Shown: positions 1-8,197 of the stretch, piece by piece
How the letters are laid out: every line of letters begins with the position of its first letter
Numbering within the stretch: the first letter of the stretch is position 1
NCBI GenBank assembly: GCA_030697085.1
Contig: JAUYQT010000174.1
Coordinates: forward strand, 1 to 10,889
Direction of reading: 5' to 3'
DNA: 10,889 bases
DNA from: Azonexus sp.
GTDB lineage: Bacteria > Pseudomonadota > Gammaproteobacteria > Burkholderiales > Rhodocyclaceae
The notes under the pieces: generated by a model
What the model saw: only the letters and a program-made list of their open reading frames with translations
What the model was told of the DNA's origin: nothing
Database searches by the model: none
Translations under genes and position numbers: made by a program

Positions 1-232
1 GGCCAATCACATCAAGGTTGTCACCGAAAGCCGCGTTGCCTATCTGATGGGCATTGTCAATGAGCGCGAAGCCAGGGTCGCCGTCGCTATCGCTCGCACC
101 ACGGATGGTGTGCGCAAGGTAGTCAATGTGATGGAAATTGTCAGCGATGCCGACACCCGAAGCATCGACAGCCGCGCCCCAGGCGGCGTACGCACCCCGC
201 CACCGCAAACGGCGCCGGTTGAAAATCGTTAA
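1..232 (+). CDS. BON-domain envelope protein, C-terminal fragment (5' end outside window)
   Basis: The frame is open from base 2 to a TAA at 230-232, giving about 76 residues with no start inside the window that fits a whole gene. The visible part looks like the last BON domain of a DolP/OsmY-like lipoprotein or periplasmic protein: a beta strand (IKVVTESRVAYLMGIV), a helix (EREARVAVAIARTTDGV) and a closing strand (VRKVVNVMEIV), then a low-complexity Pro-rich tail ending PPPQTAPVENR. BON domains bind phospholipid membranes and usually sit in the periplasm or at the outer membrane; that role is family knowledge, since the signal peptide is not visible here. The next gene starts 34 bases downstream on the same strand, so co-transcription is possible. 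The ATG at residue 16 of the fragment is internal to the domain and is not a credible start. Confidence 0.8.
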   Translation, partial: ANHIKVVTESRVAYLMGIVNEREARVAVAIARTTDGVRKVVNVMEIVSDADTRSIDSRAPGGVRTPPPQTAPVENR

Positions 233-254
233 CTCGTTTGGCTTACCGCATTAA

Positions 255-260
255 AAGGAG
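255..260 (+). promoter_or_regulatory. ribosome-binding site of the small membrane protein gene
   Basis: AAGGAG lies 6 bases before the ATG at 267 and is followed by another purine stretch (AGGG). It is the strongest Shine-Dalgarno match in the window and fixes the start at 267. Confidence 0.8.
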
Positions 261-266
261 AGGGCA

Positions 267-650
267 ATGAATCTGGAAAAAGTAATTTTTGGCTTTTTCA
301 TTGTCCTCGCCGCAACGCTCAATTTCGGTTTTTTTATTGGCGATATTGAGCGACCGGAACTCCACCACGTTTATGAACTGGCCGCCGCGCTGGTCGTCAG
401 CCTGATCGCCACGGCGCTCAAATTTGGTGACCGGACGCAAATCGGCGCCATTCACCTGTCGACCAGTCTGGTCGCCGACCTGCAACTGATCGCTGCTGCC
501 ATCACCTGGGGTGTCGCCGTACACGTCACCGGAGACGGCATGACGGCCTCAGTTACCTCCAGCGTCGTTTCGCTTTCCGGCGGCGCGCTGTTCGCCAACA
601 TCGTCTCGGTCATCATTCTCATCATTGAAACCGTGATGCTCCGGCGTTAG
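267..650 (+). CDS. DUF6394-like small integral membrane protein
   Basis: A 127-residue, very hydrophobic protein with four likely membrane segments at about residues 5-25, 37-53, 66-87 and 104-124. The connecting loops are short and contain the more distinctive pieces: IGDIERPELHHVYE (24-37) and KFGDRTQIGA (52-61). I recognise this as the DUF6394 type from memory; no enzymatic or binding motif is visible and the function is unknown. The start is set by AAGGAG six bases upstream. The stop TAG (648-650) is 9 bases from the GTG of the potassium channel gene, in the same frame, and the channel's Shine-Dalgarno overlaps the stop. The two proteins are therefore probably made together. An accessory role for the channel is an inference from this coupling, not from any motif. 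Confidence 0.85.
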   Translation: MNLEKVIFGFFIVLAATLNFGFFIGDIERPELHHVYELAAALVVSLIATALKFGDRTQIGAIHLSTSLVADLQLIAAAITWGVAVHVTGDGMTASVTSSVVSLSGGALFANIVSVIILIIETVMLRR

Positions 651-653
651 GAG
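649..653 (+). promoter_or_regulatory. ribosome-binding site overlapping the upstream stop codon; supports a GTG start
   Basis: AGGAG uses the last two bases of the TAG stop of the small membrane protein gene and lies 6 bases before the GTG at 660. Ribosomes finishing the upstream gene would be placed on the next start, the usual arrangement for translational coupling. Confidence 0.75.
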
Positions 654-659
654 CGCTGC

Positions 660-2342
660 GTGAATAGCGCCTTTTTCCTCGCCCTGCGGCGCATGCGGGC
701 GCCGATTATTCTCCTGATTACCCTCTATAGCATTGCCGTCGTCGGCCTGACGCTGATCCCCGGTGTCGATGCCGAAGGCCAACCAACACCGCCGCTCAGC
801 TTCTTCCACGCCTTTTATTTCATCAGCTATACCGCCACCACCATCGGATTCGGGGAGATCCCGAACCCTTTTTCCGACGCCCAGCGCATGTGGGTCACGG
901 TTTGCATTTACCTCACCGTAATCGGCTGGTCTTACTCGGTGGTCACGCTGATCGCGCTGTTTCAGGACAAGGGCTTTCAAAACACACTGACGACCAATCG
1001 ATTCCTGCGGCGCGTGCGCCAACTCAAGGAACCGTTTTACCTGATCTGCGGTTGCGGCGAGACCGGTAGCCTGATCGCTCATACTTTCGACCGGCGCAGC
1101 CAGGCGTTTGTCGTCATCGAAAAAGACGACTTGCGCGTCCAGGAGGTCGACCTCCTGGATTTCAAGACCGACACCCCGGCGCTCACCGCCGATGCCAGAC
1201 AGCCAGAAGTACTGCTCATGGCCGGCCTCAAGCACCCGAAATGCCGCGGCGTGCTGGCGATTACCAATGACGAAGAAGCCAATCTCGCCATTGCGATTGC
1301 CGTACGTCTGCTCAACCCGAAAATTCCGGTCATTGCCCGCGCCCGCAGCCCATCCGCTGTGGCCAATATGGCCTCGTTCGGGACCGATCACATCATCAAT
1401 CCATTTGAGCGATTTGCCGATCTGCTCTCGTTTGCAGTCGCCGCCCCGGAAGGATTTCGCCTGGTTGAATTACTCACCAGCCTGCCCGACACACCATTTC
1501 CCCAGCCCCATCAGCCGCCGCTCGGCAAATGGATTCTTTGCGGTTACGGCCGTTTCGGCCACGCGCTGGCCAACCATTTGCTGCCCGCCGGCATTCAGCT
1601 GACGATTATTGACCCGAGCGCTGCCGATGCCGATCAGCAGATTTCCGGCGATGGCACCGAAGCACGAACACTCATTCAGGCCGGCATCAAAAACGCCGTC
1701 GGTATCATCGCCGGTAGCGATAACGACGTAAACAATCTGTCGATTGCCGTCACTGCCCACGAACTGAAGCCTGAACTCTTTGTCGTTGTCCGCCAGAATC
1801 ATGCGGCCAACAGCCTGCTTTTCGATGCCTACGGCGCCGATTTCATGATGGTGCCGAGCCGCATCGTGGCGCAGGAATGCATCGCCATTCTGACCGCGCC
1901 GCTGCTCGCCCACTTTCTCATCCTGCAACGCCAGCAGACCGAAAGCTGGAGCCACGCCCTGGTTGAAAGCCTGCAAACGCTCTGCCATGGGCGGACACCC
2001 AATGTTTGGGGGATTCACCTGAATGCCGCCGACGCGCCGGCCGCCTGGAAAACCCTGCTCCACGGCAGCAACATCAGCCTCGGCCAAATCCTCCGTGACG
2101 GCACCGACCGCGAACAAGCCTTGGCCATCCTGCCGCTGCTGATCAAACGCGATGCCGATTTTTTTCTGCTACCTGACCAGGACTTTGCCTTGCAGGCCGG
2201 CGACCAATTATTGCTGGCCAGTTCACACGGCACCCAGCGCAATCTTCAATACACACTACAAAACCTCAACGAACTGGCCTATGTACTATCCGGCGAAAAC
2301 CACGCCAGCAGCTGGCTGTGGCGAAAGTTTGTCGATTCTTGA
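660..2342 (+). CDS. two-TM potassium channel family protein with two RCK/TrkA modules
   Basis: A 560-residue protein with the layout of a bacterial ligand-gated K+ channel. Two membrane helices lie at about 13-33 and 78-101. Between them is a pore loop whose selectivity filter reads TTIGFGE (60-66), an accepted variant of TVGYGD. The first Rossmann/RCK (TrkA-N) domain starts at residue 127 with GCGETG (131-136) and has an acidic residue, E154, at the end of its second strand. The second starts at 291 with GYGRFG (295-300) and D318. A TrkA-C-like segment follows, ending LQAGDQLLLAS (511-521). Such tandem RCK domains bind nucleotides or ions and open or close the pore; the ligand cannot be read from the sequence. 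The GTG start has a good ribosome-binding site and directly precedes the first helix. The gene is coupled to the DUF6394-like gene and followed by a 122-base spacer. Confidence in the family is high; in K+ specificity, good. Confidence 0.93.
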   Translation: MNSAFFLALRRMRAPIILLITLYSIAVVGLTLIPGVDAEGQPTPPLSFFHAFYFISYTATTIGFGEIPNPFSDAQRMWVTVCIYLTVIGWSYSVVTLIALFQDKGFQNTLTTNRFLRRVRQLKEPFYLICGCGETGSLIAHTFDRRSQAFVVIEKDDLRVQEVDLLDFKTDTPALTADARQPEVLLMAGLKHPKCRGVLAITNDEEANLAIAIAVRLLNPKIPVIARARSPSAVANMASFGTDHIINPFERFADLLSFAVAAPEGFRLVELLTSLPDTPFPQPHQPPLGKWILCGYGRFGHALANHLLPAGIQLTIIDPSAADADQQISGDGTEARTLIQAGIKNAVGIIAGSDNDVNNLSIAVTAHELKPELFVVVRQNHAANSLLFDAYGADFMMVPSRIVAQECIAILTAPLLAHFLILQRQQTESWSHALVESLQTLCHGRTPNVWGIHLNAADAPAAWKTLLHGSNISLGQILRDGTDREQALAILPLLIKRDADFFLLPDQDFALQAGDQLLLASSHGTQRNLQYTLQNLNELAYVLSGENHASSWLWRKFVDS

Positions 2343-2375
2343 ACATGCTGCGACCATAGAAGCAACCGCTGGCCC

Positions 2376-2389
2376 TACGGTCGACCGTA
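2376..2389. promoter_or_regulatory. perfect 14-bp palindrome, candidate operator before the DUF389 gene
   Basis: TACGGTCGACCGTA reads identically on both strands and is followed by a run of A. It lies 34 bases after the channel gene and 75 bases before the DUF389 start. Perfect dyads of this size suit a dimeric regulator, but about one is expected by chance in 11 kb, so only its place in a short spacer supports a role. It lacks the T-run of a terminator. Confidence 0.3.
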
Positions 2390-2464
2390 AAAAACGATCA
2401 ATTTTTCTTCTCGCCACCTGTATTTTTGCCGCATCGCCACACTTCAACCGAGCTTTGAGTCCGT

Positions 2465-3844
2465 ATGAGAAAATTCCGTTCTACGCTTAGCCGTCTCTTC
2501 CACCTGGGCCACGACCAGGATGATCCGGAGATGATCGACGAAACCATCCGCAGTGGCATATCGGTGGGCGGCACCAATCTGTGGGTGCTTTTCTTCGCCA
2601 TCCTGATCGCCTCGATTGGCCTGAATGTCAATTCCACCGCCGTCATCATCGGCGCCATGTTGATCTCGCCGCTGATGGGCCCCATCGTCGGCGTCGGTTA
2701 TGGGGCCGGCGTCAAGGATTTGCAACTGATCCGCCTGTCATTGCGCAATCTGGGCGTTTTTGTCGCCATTAGTCTGTCGACCGCAACACTTTACTTTCTG
2801 CTCACGCCACTCACCGATGCCCAGTCGGAATTGCTTGCCCGCACCAGTCCAACCCTTTGGGATGTGCTGATCGCTTTCTTCGGCGGCGCCGTCGGCATGA
2901 TCGGCGCCACTCGACGTTATAGCTCAAATGTCGTACCTGGCGTTGCCATCGCCACCGCGCTGATGCCGCCGTTGTGCACGGCCGGTTATGGCATTGCCAC
3001 CGGCAACCTGCATTATTTTGGCGGCGCCTTTTATCTTTTCACCATCAACAGTGTCTTCATCGGCTTCGCCAGCCTGCTCGTCGTCAAACTGCTGCACCTG
3101 CCGGAACGGGGCGAAATCAACGATACAACGCGCCACCGGACGCGTATTGTGATCGGCATCGTGGTGGTTGCCACCGCCGTCCCCAGCGCCTTCCTCGCCT
3201 ACGACCTGGTGGTCCAGAAAGTCTTCGAGCAAACGGCCAACCGCGTCGTCCAGAGCATCGATAGCGACAAACGCTACGTCCTGCTCGGCCGGGAAATATC
3301 CGTCCAGGAACAACGCGTGCTGCTCACCATCGGCGGCGAAGGCCAGCTTGACGAAATCCGCGCCGAGGTTGAACGACAATTTGTCGCCAACGGCTACGAG
3401 GGCGTCAACGTCAGTGTCCGTCACATTGGCTCGGAAAAATTCGATGTCACACTCCTCAAGCAGGAACTGCAACAACAGGTTTTCAGCAACACGCTCAAGG
3501 AATTGCAGGACAGCATCGCCCTCACCCGCAACCTGGAGAATGAAATAAAATTACTCAAGGCCGGCCGCGAAGACCAGGAACGCCTGATCAAGGAAATCGC
3601 CGCGCAGTACCCGGAAGCGCGGCGCATTACCGTTGGCAACGGCAGCAAAGCACAACGTGGCACGGCAAAAACAGAGATCGCAATGATCGCCACGCTGACA
3701 GTCGACCAGCCTGTTTCCGCCCAGGAACGAACCCGTCTGCTCGCCTGGCTGAAGGCACGTTACGCCGACCAGGCGATTGAACTGGTGGTGACGGAAGAAA
3801 GACCACCGACGCCACCCGCGAAAAAAAGCCGAGCCAAACATTGA
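2465..3844 (+). CDS. DUF389 domain-containing membrane protein (TIGR00341-like)
   Basis: A 459-residue protein whose N-terminal half carries the DUF389 signature: GLNVNSTAVIIGAMLISPL (52-70) followed by MGPI, and VPGVAIATALMPPLC (157-171). About five or six membrane segments lie between residues 38 and 247: roughly 38-53, 57-80, 95-113, 133-147, 186-208 and 228-247. Residues 250-459 are soluble: first an alpha/beta stretch (about 270-325), then a charged helical, probably coiled-coil part (330-380), a second alpha/beta segment (385-443) and a basic tail (PAKKSRAKH). The family has no assigned biochemical function, and long soluble C-termini occur in some members. The start at 2465 has no clear Shine-Dalgarno (only GAG at 2457-2459), but the next Met is at residue 23, inside the conserved region before the first helix. 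It is on the same strand as the channel gene; a 122-base spacer suggests it may have its own promoter. Confidence 0.9.
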   Translation: MRKFRSTLSRLFHLGHDQDDPEMIDETIRSGISVGGTNLWVLFFAILIASIGLNVNSTAVIIGAMLISPLMGPIVGVGYGAGVKDLQLIRLSLRNLGVFVAISLSTATLYFLLTPLTDAQSELLARTSPTLWDVLIAFFGGAVGMIGATRRYSSNVVPGVAIATALMPPLCTAGYGIATGNLHYFGGAFYLFTINSVFIGFASLLVVKLLHLPERGEINDTTRHRTRIVIGIVVVATAVPSAFLAYDLVVQKVFEQTANRVVQSIDSDKRYVLLGREISVQEQRVLLTIGGEGQLDEIRAEVERQFVANGYEGVNVSVRHIGSEKFDVTLLKQELQQQVFSNTLKELQDSIALTRNLENEIKLLKAGREDQERLIKEIAAQYPEARRITVGNGSKAQRGTAKTEIAMIATLTVDQPVSAQERTRLLAWLKARYADQAIELVVTEERPPTPPAKKSRAKH

Positions 3845-3915
3845 GGATTCAACCCCGCAATTGATCACCCAATGCCCTCAACAACCGCACCTGTCCCAAT
3901 TTTTACAAAACCGCG

Positions 3916-3964
3916 CATGGCTCAGCCCGTAGTCGTGCCAAGCACTCACCTCTCCTGAGCCATG
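3916..3964 (+). promoter_or_regulatory. inverted repeat enclosing the helicase start codon
   Basis: CATGGCTCAG (3916-3925) and CTGAGCCATG (3955-3964) form a perfect 10-bp inverted repeat. The 3' arm contains the whole ATG of the helicase gene. The 29-base loop can form a smaller GTGC/GCAC hairpin (3935-3938 with 3942-3945). As RNA this would hide the start codon in a stem, which could limit translation. There is no recognisable promoter, and only a poor Shine-Dalgarno (TGAG), in the 117-base spacer 3845-3961. Structure is seen; function is inferred. Confidence 0.4.
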
Positions 3965-6900
3965 ACCCAGAACCTGTTGAATATGCCACCTCCCGCAAAC
4001 GCCATCGACAAGCTCGACAAACTAGGGCTCACCGCCGAGACGCATAAGGTTGCGCTGGCCTGCGCCCTGCTATGGACTTATTGCACCCGTACCGATCTTT
4101 ACAACCTGCTGCCTGTGCTGGAATTCAAAAGCTCGGCCGGACGCAACTACACCACCGAGCAAATAAAAAAAGCGGTCGATGAACTGAAGGCCAATCACTG
4201 GCTGGAGGAGAACGCGCAACGTCCCGGCTATTTACAGCTCACTGATACGCTGCGGATTCCGCTCTATCAACAATTGCTCGAGCTGATGGGTGGCCGCGAA
4301 CTGGTCAGGCTGATTTGTGACTTCCATCGTGTCGACTTGCAGCAGCTGCGCTATTACCGGGTCGAACACCGCTCGGGCACCATCGCCCTGCTGCGCGCCA
4401 TGCTGTTGTCCGGTGCCGGGCATGAAGAACTCGCCCCGCTGATCAATGCGATCAACCGCGACGAAGACTGGATGCAACAGGCCGCCTACGCTGTCCTGCT
4501 GCCCTTCGACGCCGCCAGTTTCGAGCGCATCGATGCTCACTGGCAAGCTGACCTTGCCTACCGGAGCGCGATCACGGTCACCTGCAACTGGGCAAGCAAC
4601 TTGCTGCCGGTCATCGAATGGGCAATGGGCCAATTGCAGACCAACCCGGCAAAGTTGGCGCCGCGTCTGCGCCTGGCAATAGCCGATATTGCCCTGCAGC
4701 GCGGCGACCGGGCTTTGCTGCAGCAGGCCCTGCACGGCCTTGATGGCGGCGGCTGCGCCGCCCTGCAGGCCGCGGCGCTGATTGTCGACGGACAGTGGGA
4801 AAGTGGGCAAAAAGCTTTCGAAGCCGCCCTCAAGCGTGGTCAGACCGAAGCCGGCATCCGCAAGCAGGTTTTCCCGGACAGCATCGGCTGGCTCTACCCG
4901 CTCTCCCTGCTGGCGCAGGGCGGCCCGAAGCAACTCGAACTGGCGCGCAAATTCTGCAGCGGCGAGGCCGGCAAACGGACGCCCAGCGCCCACGATGACT
5001 GGGGCCGCTGGGTCAATGCCATTGATGCGCGGCTGGGCAATACGACACTGGTGCCGAGTGCGTTTTCGCTGCAAGACTCCACTTACGAGCGCTATTCGCT
5101 GGCACTTTTCTGGAAAGTCATGCTGGCCGCCTGGATTGGCAGCGACACCCTGGGCAAGGCGGTCGCCCCCGGCAAAGCCAGCGTGCTGGACGAGTTGCGC
5201 CGCCGCCTGCAGGCATGCAAGTTCAATATGCTGCTTAAAATGCTCGACAGTGCCGAAACTGTGCTCACTGGCGGTGAGCCGCCGGCCGACTTTTTTGTCG
5301 CCAGCAAGGGCGAGCAATGGCGCGAGGTGCTCAGCGCGCTGCAGGAACTGGCCGGCGAAAGCGCATCCGGCAAGACTGCTACGGTCGACAGCGAAAAGAG
5401 CCGTATTTTGTGGGCGCTAACGATCGGCAAGCACGGCGAACCGCTCGACCTCAAGCCCTTCGAACAGAAACGCAGCAGCCGTGGCTGGAGCAGCCCGAAG
5501 GCCCTGCCGCTGAGTCGGCTTGCCGCCGATCAGGCGCTGCTTCCGCACGACGCCAAAGTGGCGCGCTGCCTGCGGGCCGAACGCAATTACAGCAAGCGCT
5601 TCAATCTCGATCTGGCGAGCGCCATCAACGCGCTGGTCGGCCACCCGGCAGTCGTCCTCGACAGCGCCCCGGGCCAATTGGTCGATCTGGTCGAAACGCC
5701 GCCCGAACTCGAAGTCGTCCGTAAAAAGGACAAGATCGTCCTGCAGATCAGCCCACCCTTGCGAGCTGAAGCAGAAGGTAGTTATTACTTCGACGCCGAA
5801 GAAAAGCGCGACGCCGATGCATTGCGCCTGATCACCCTGTTGCCGGACGGGCCGCAGCGTGTCCGGCTGGTGCGTTACACAGTGGCGCAAAGACGCGCCG
5901 CCCAACTGGTCTCCGGGCGCTTCGCGGTGCCGGCAAATGCCGAGGGGGCGCAAGCCGATTTAGACAAAACGCTGCAGGCGCTGGCCGGACACTTCCAGGT
6001 GCATGCCGATGCGGCGCAGGCTTCCCGGCAGGTGGCTTGCGAGTCGCGTCTGCGGGCCGAACTGGCGCCAGTCGGCGAGTCGCTTTCGCTGCGCCTGGTT
6101 GCCGCGCCTCTGGGCGCCGACGGCCCGCGCCTGCCCGTGGGCAGCGGTCGCGTTCGCCTGATGGCCGCGATTGGCGGCGAGACTGTAGGCACCGAACGCA
6201 ACCTGGCGGCCGAAAAGCAACATCTGGAAAGCCTGCTCGACGCCTTCCCCTTTCTCGAAGACATCGGTGACGCACAAAGCGCTGAGTGGCTGATCGAAGA
6301 CCCGGAACTGGCGCTCGGCCTGGTTGAAGCCCTGCCCGGCCTGACCGCCATCGCTGCCGTCGATTGGCCGAAAGGCAAAAGCGTCCGCGTCATCAGTGTC
6401 GATGCCGGCAAGCTCGGCATCACAGTCAGCAAGGACCGCGACTGGTTCCGGGTATCCGGCCAGGCCGGGCTGGATGAAGGCCTCGTCGTACAGCTCGAAA
6501 CCCTGCTCGCCGCCGCCCGTGACAAGAGCCGTTTCATCCCGATGGGCGACGGCGTCTACGCGGCGCTGACCCGCTCACTGAAACAGAAACTGCTCGATCT
6601 TGCCGCCGTCGCCGAAATCGACAAGCAAGGCAGCAAGGTGCCGCAGATCGCCGCCGCCTGGCTCGACGAAATCCTCGATGGCACCGAACTGCAGGCCGGC
6701 GCCGACTTCCGCAAGGCAATCGAGCGTCTGCGCGCGGCGCAAGCCACCGAACCCAAACTGCCAAAATCCCTGCAGGCCGACTTGCGCCCCTATCAGGAAG
6801 AAGGCTACCAGTGGGCCATGCGCCTCGCCGCCGCCGGCATGGGCGGCTGTCTGGCGGACGACATGGGCCTCGGCAAGACCCTGCAGGCGCTGGCCGTCAT

Positions 6901-8176
6901 GCTCGAACGGGCCAAAGGGGGCGCCACGCTGGTCATCGCGCCAACCTCGGTGTGCGGCAACTGGCTGGCCGAAGCGCTGCGCTTCGCGCCCAGCCTGAAC
7001 GCCCGTATCTACAGCGAGGCCGGCGACAGCGAACGCGAAGCGCTGGTCGCCCAAGCCGGTCCGCAGGATGTGCTGATCGTTTCCTACACCCTGTTGCAGC
7101 TCGCTCAGGAGCGTTTCGCCGGCCGCCAATGGCATACGCTGGTTGCCGACGAAGCACAGGCGATCAAGAACGCCACGGCCAAACGCTCGCAGGCGGTGTT
7201 CGATCTGCCGGCCGATTTCCGTCTGGCCTTGTCGGGCACCCCGGTGGAAAACCGCCTGGCCGAACTCTGGTCGATCATGCGTTTCGTCAATCCCGGACTG
7301 CTCGGCACCATCGGCCGTTTCAACGAACGCTTCGCCGGTCCGATCGAACGCAACCGCGACCGCGACGCACAGCTCGTCCTGAAACGCCTGATCGGCCCCT
7401 TCGTCATGCGCCGCACCAAGGGCCAGGTCCTGCAGGATCTGCCGCCGCGCACCGAACTCATCCTCTCAGTCACCCCGGAAGCAGCCGAAGCCGCCCACTA
7501 CGAAGCCCTGCGCCGACAAGCACTGACCGATGTCAGCGCCCTCAACGACAACCTGAGCGGCGCCCAGGCCGGGCAGGCGCGCTTCAACATTCTGGCGCAA
7601 CTGACCAAACTACGCCGCGCCGCCTGCGATCCCCGCCTGACCAGCCCGGCATTCGGCATCGCTGGCGCCAAGGTCCAGGCCTTTGCCGAACTGGCCGCCG
7701 AACTCACGGCCAACGGCCATAAAACCCTGGTCTTCAGCCAGTTCGTCGATTTCCTGCAGATCCTGCGCGCCCCGCTCGACGCGGCCGGCATCACTTATCA
7801 ATACCTCGACGGCGCAACACCTGCCGCCGAACGCAGCAAGCGCGTTGCCGCCTTCCAGGCCGGTGAAGGCGACCTTTTCCTGATCAGCCTGAAAGCCGGC
7901 GGTTTCGGCCTCAACCTGACCGCCGCCGACTACGTGGTGATTACCGATCCCTGGTGGAACCCGGCCGCCGAAGACCAGGCCATGGGCCGCGCCCACCGCA
8001 TCGGCCAGCTCCGACCGGTCACCGTCTATCGTCTGGTCAGCAAGGGCAGTATCGAGGAGCGCATCATCGACCTGCACCACGACAAACGGGCGCTGGCCGA
8101 CAGTATCCTGGCCGAAGGCGACGCCTCAGCGCTGCCCTCGACCGAAGATCTGATGGCGCTGATTCGCGGCGAGTAA
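3962..8176 (+). CDS. SNF2-family DEAD/DEAH-box helicase/translocase, 1404 residues
   Basis: The C-terminal ~465 residues form a complete SNF2 ATPase. It begins LRPYQEEGYQW (from 941), then Walker A/motif I DDMGLGKT (966-973), motif Ia VIAPTS (991-996), motif II DEAQ (1063-1066) and motif III SGTP (1091-1094). In the second RecA domain are LVFSQF (1256-1261), GFGLNLTAADYVV with DPWWNP, and motif VI QAMGRAHRIGQ (1339-1349). All catalytic positions, including the Walker lysine K972, are present, so an active dsDNA translocase is expected. The first ~930 residues are not assignable by eye: about 20-100 resemble a winged-helix-like alpha/beta unit, 230-330 look like alpha-helical repeats, and I see no SWIM zinc-finger cysteines, methylase or nuclease motif. 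The start is constrained by an in-frame TGA (3956-3958) two codons upstream; M8 is the only close alternative. The stop TAA abuts the next gene's first possible ATG. The process it serves (repair, transcription-complex remodelling, defence) cannot be read from the sequence. Confidence 0.93.
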   Translation: MTQNLLNMPPPANAIDKLDKLGLTAETHKVALACALLWTYCTRTDLYNLLPVLEFKSSAGRNYTTEQIKKAVDELKANHWLEENAQRPGYLQLTDTLRIPLYQQLLELMGGRELVRLICDFHRVDLQQLRYYRVEHRSGTIALLRAMLLSGAGHEELAPLINAINRDEDWMQQAAYAVLLPFDAASFERIDAHWQADLAYRSAITVTCNWASNLLPVIEWAMGQLQTNPAKLAPRLRLAIADIALQRGDRALLQQALHGLDGGGCAALQAAALIVDGQWESGQKAFEAALKRGQTEAGIRKQVFPDSIGWLYPLSLLAQGGPKQLELARKFCSGEAGKRTPSAHDDWGRWVNAIDARLGNTTLVPSAFSLQDSTYERYSLALFWKVMLAAWIGSDTLGKAVAPGKASVLDELRRRLQACKFNMLLKMLDSAETVLTGGEPPADFFVASKGEQWREVLSALQELAGESASGKTATVDSEKSRILWALTIGKHGEPLDLKPFEQKRSSRGWSSPKALPLSRLAADQALLPHDAKVARCLRAERNYSKRFNLDLASAINALVGHPAVVLDSAPGQLVDLVETPPELEVVRKKDKIVLQISPPLRAEAEGSYYFDAEEKRDADALRLITLLPDGPQRVRLVRYTVAQRRAAQLVSGRFAVPANAEGAQADLDKTLQALAGHFQVHADAAQASRQVACESRLRAELAPVGESLSLRLVAAPLGADGPRLPVGSGRVRLMAAIGGETVGTERNLAAEKQHLESLLDAFPFLEDIGDAQSAEWLIEDPELALGLVEALPGLTAIAAVDWPKGKSVRVISVDAGKLGITVSKDRDWFRVSGQAGLDEGLVVQLETLLAAARDKSRFIPMGDGVYAALTRSLKQKLLDLAAVAEIDKQGSKVPQIAAAWLDEILDGTELQAGADFRKAIERLRAAQATEPKLPKSLQADLRPYQEEGYQWAMRLAAAGMGGCLADDMGLGKTLQALAVMLERAKGGATLVIAPTSVCGNWLAEALRFAPSLNARIYSEAGDSEREALVAQAGPQDVLIVSYTLLQLAQERFAGRQWHTLVADEAQAIKNATAKRSQAVFDLPADFRLALSGTPVENRLAELWSIMRFVNPGLLGTIGRFNERFAGPIERNRDRDAQLVLKRLIGPFVMRRTKGQVLQDLPPRTELILSVTPEAAEAAHYEALRRQALTDVSALNDNLSGAQAGQARFNILAQLTKLRRAACDPRLTSPAFGIAGAKVQAFAELAAELTANGHKTLVFSQFVDFLQILRAPLDAAGITYQYLDGATPAAERSKRVAAFQAGEGDLFLISLKAGGFGLNLTAADYVVITDPWWNPAAEDQAMGRAHRIGQLRPVTVYRLVSKGSIEERIIDLHHDKRALADSILAEGDASALPSTEDLMALIRGE

Positions 8177-8187
8177 ATGAAAACCCT

Positions 8188-8192
8188 GGGGA
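8188..8192 (+). promoter_or_regulatory. possible ribosome-binding site favouring the second ATG of the DUF1499 gene
   Basis: GGGGA lies 5 bases before the ATG at 8198, while the ATG at 8177 directly follows the helicase stop and has only GAG in front of it. With the signal-peptide-like sequence beginning at 8198, this favours the later start. Confidence 0.45.
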
Positions 8193-8197
8193 CTCAA

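Noticed and set aside
549..1391. 280-residue minus-strand ORF over the potassium channel gene
   Set aside because: It lies opposite clear channel/RCK coding sequence and has no recognisable motif; it is a high-GC antisense shadow.
3270..3430. BON-like domain in the soluble part of the DUF389 protein, echoing the BON protein at the window start
   Set aside because: The strand-helix-strand pattern is only vaguely similar and lacks the conserved glycine spacing; a profile search would be needed.
4232..5317. 361-residue minus-strand ORF opposite the helicase N-terminus
   Set aside because: The plus-strand frame is continuous over 1404 codons with a conserved motor; the antisense frame has no family-like features or plausible ribosome-binding site.
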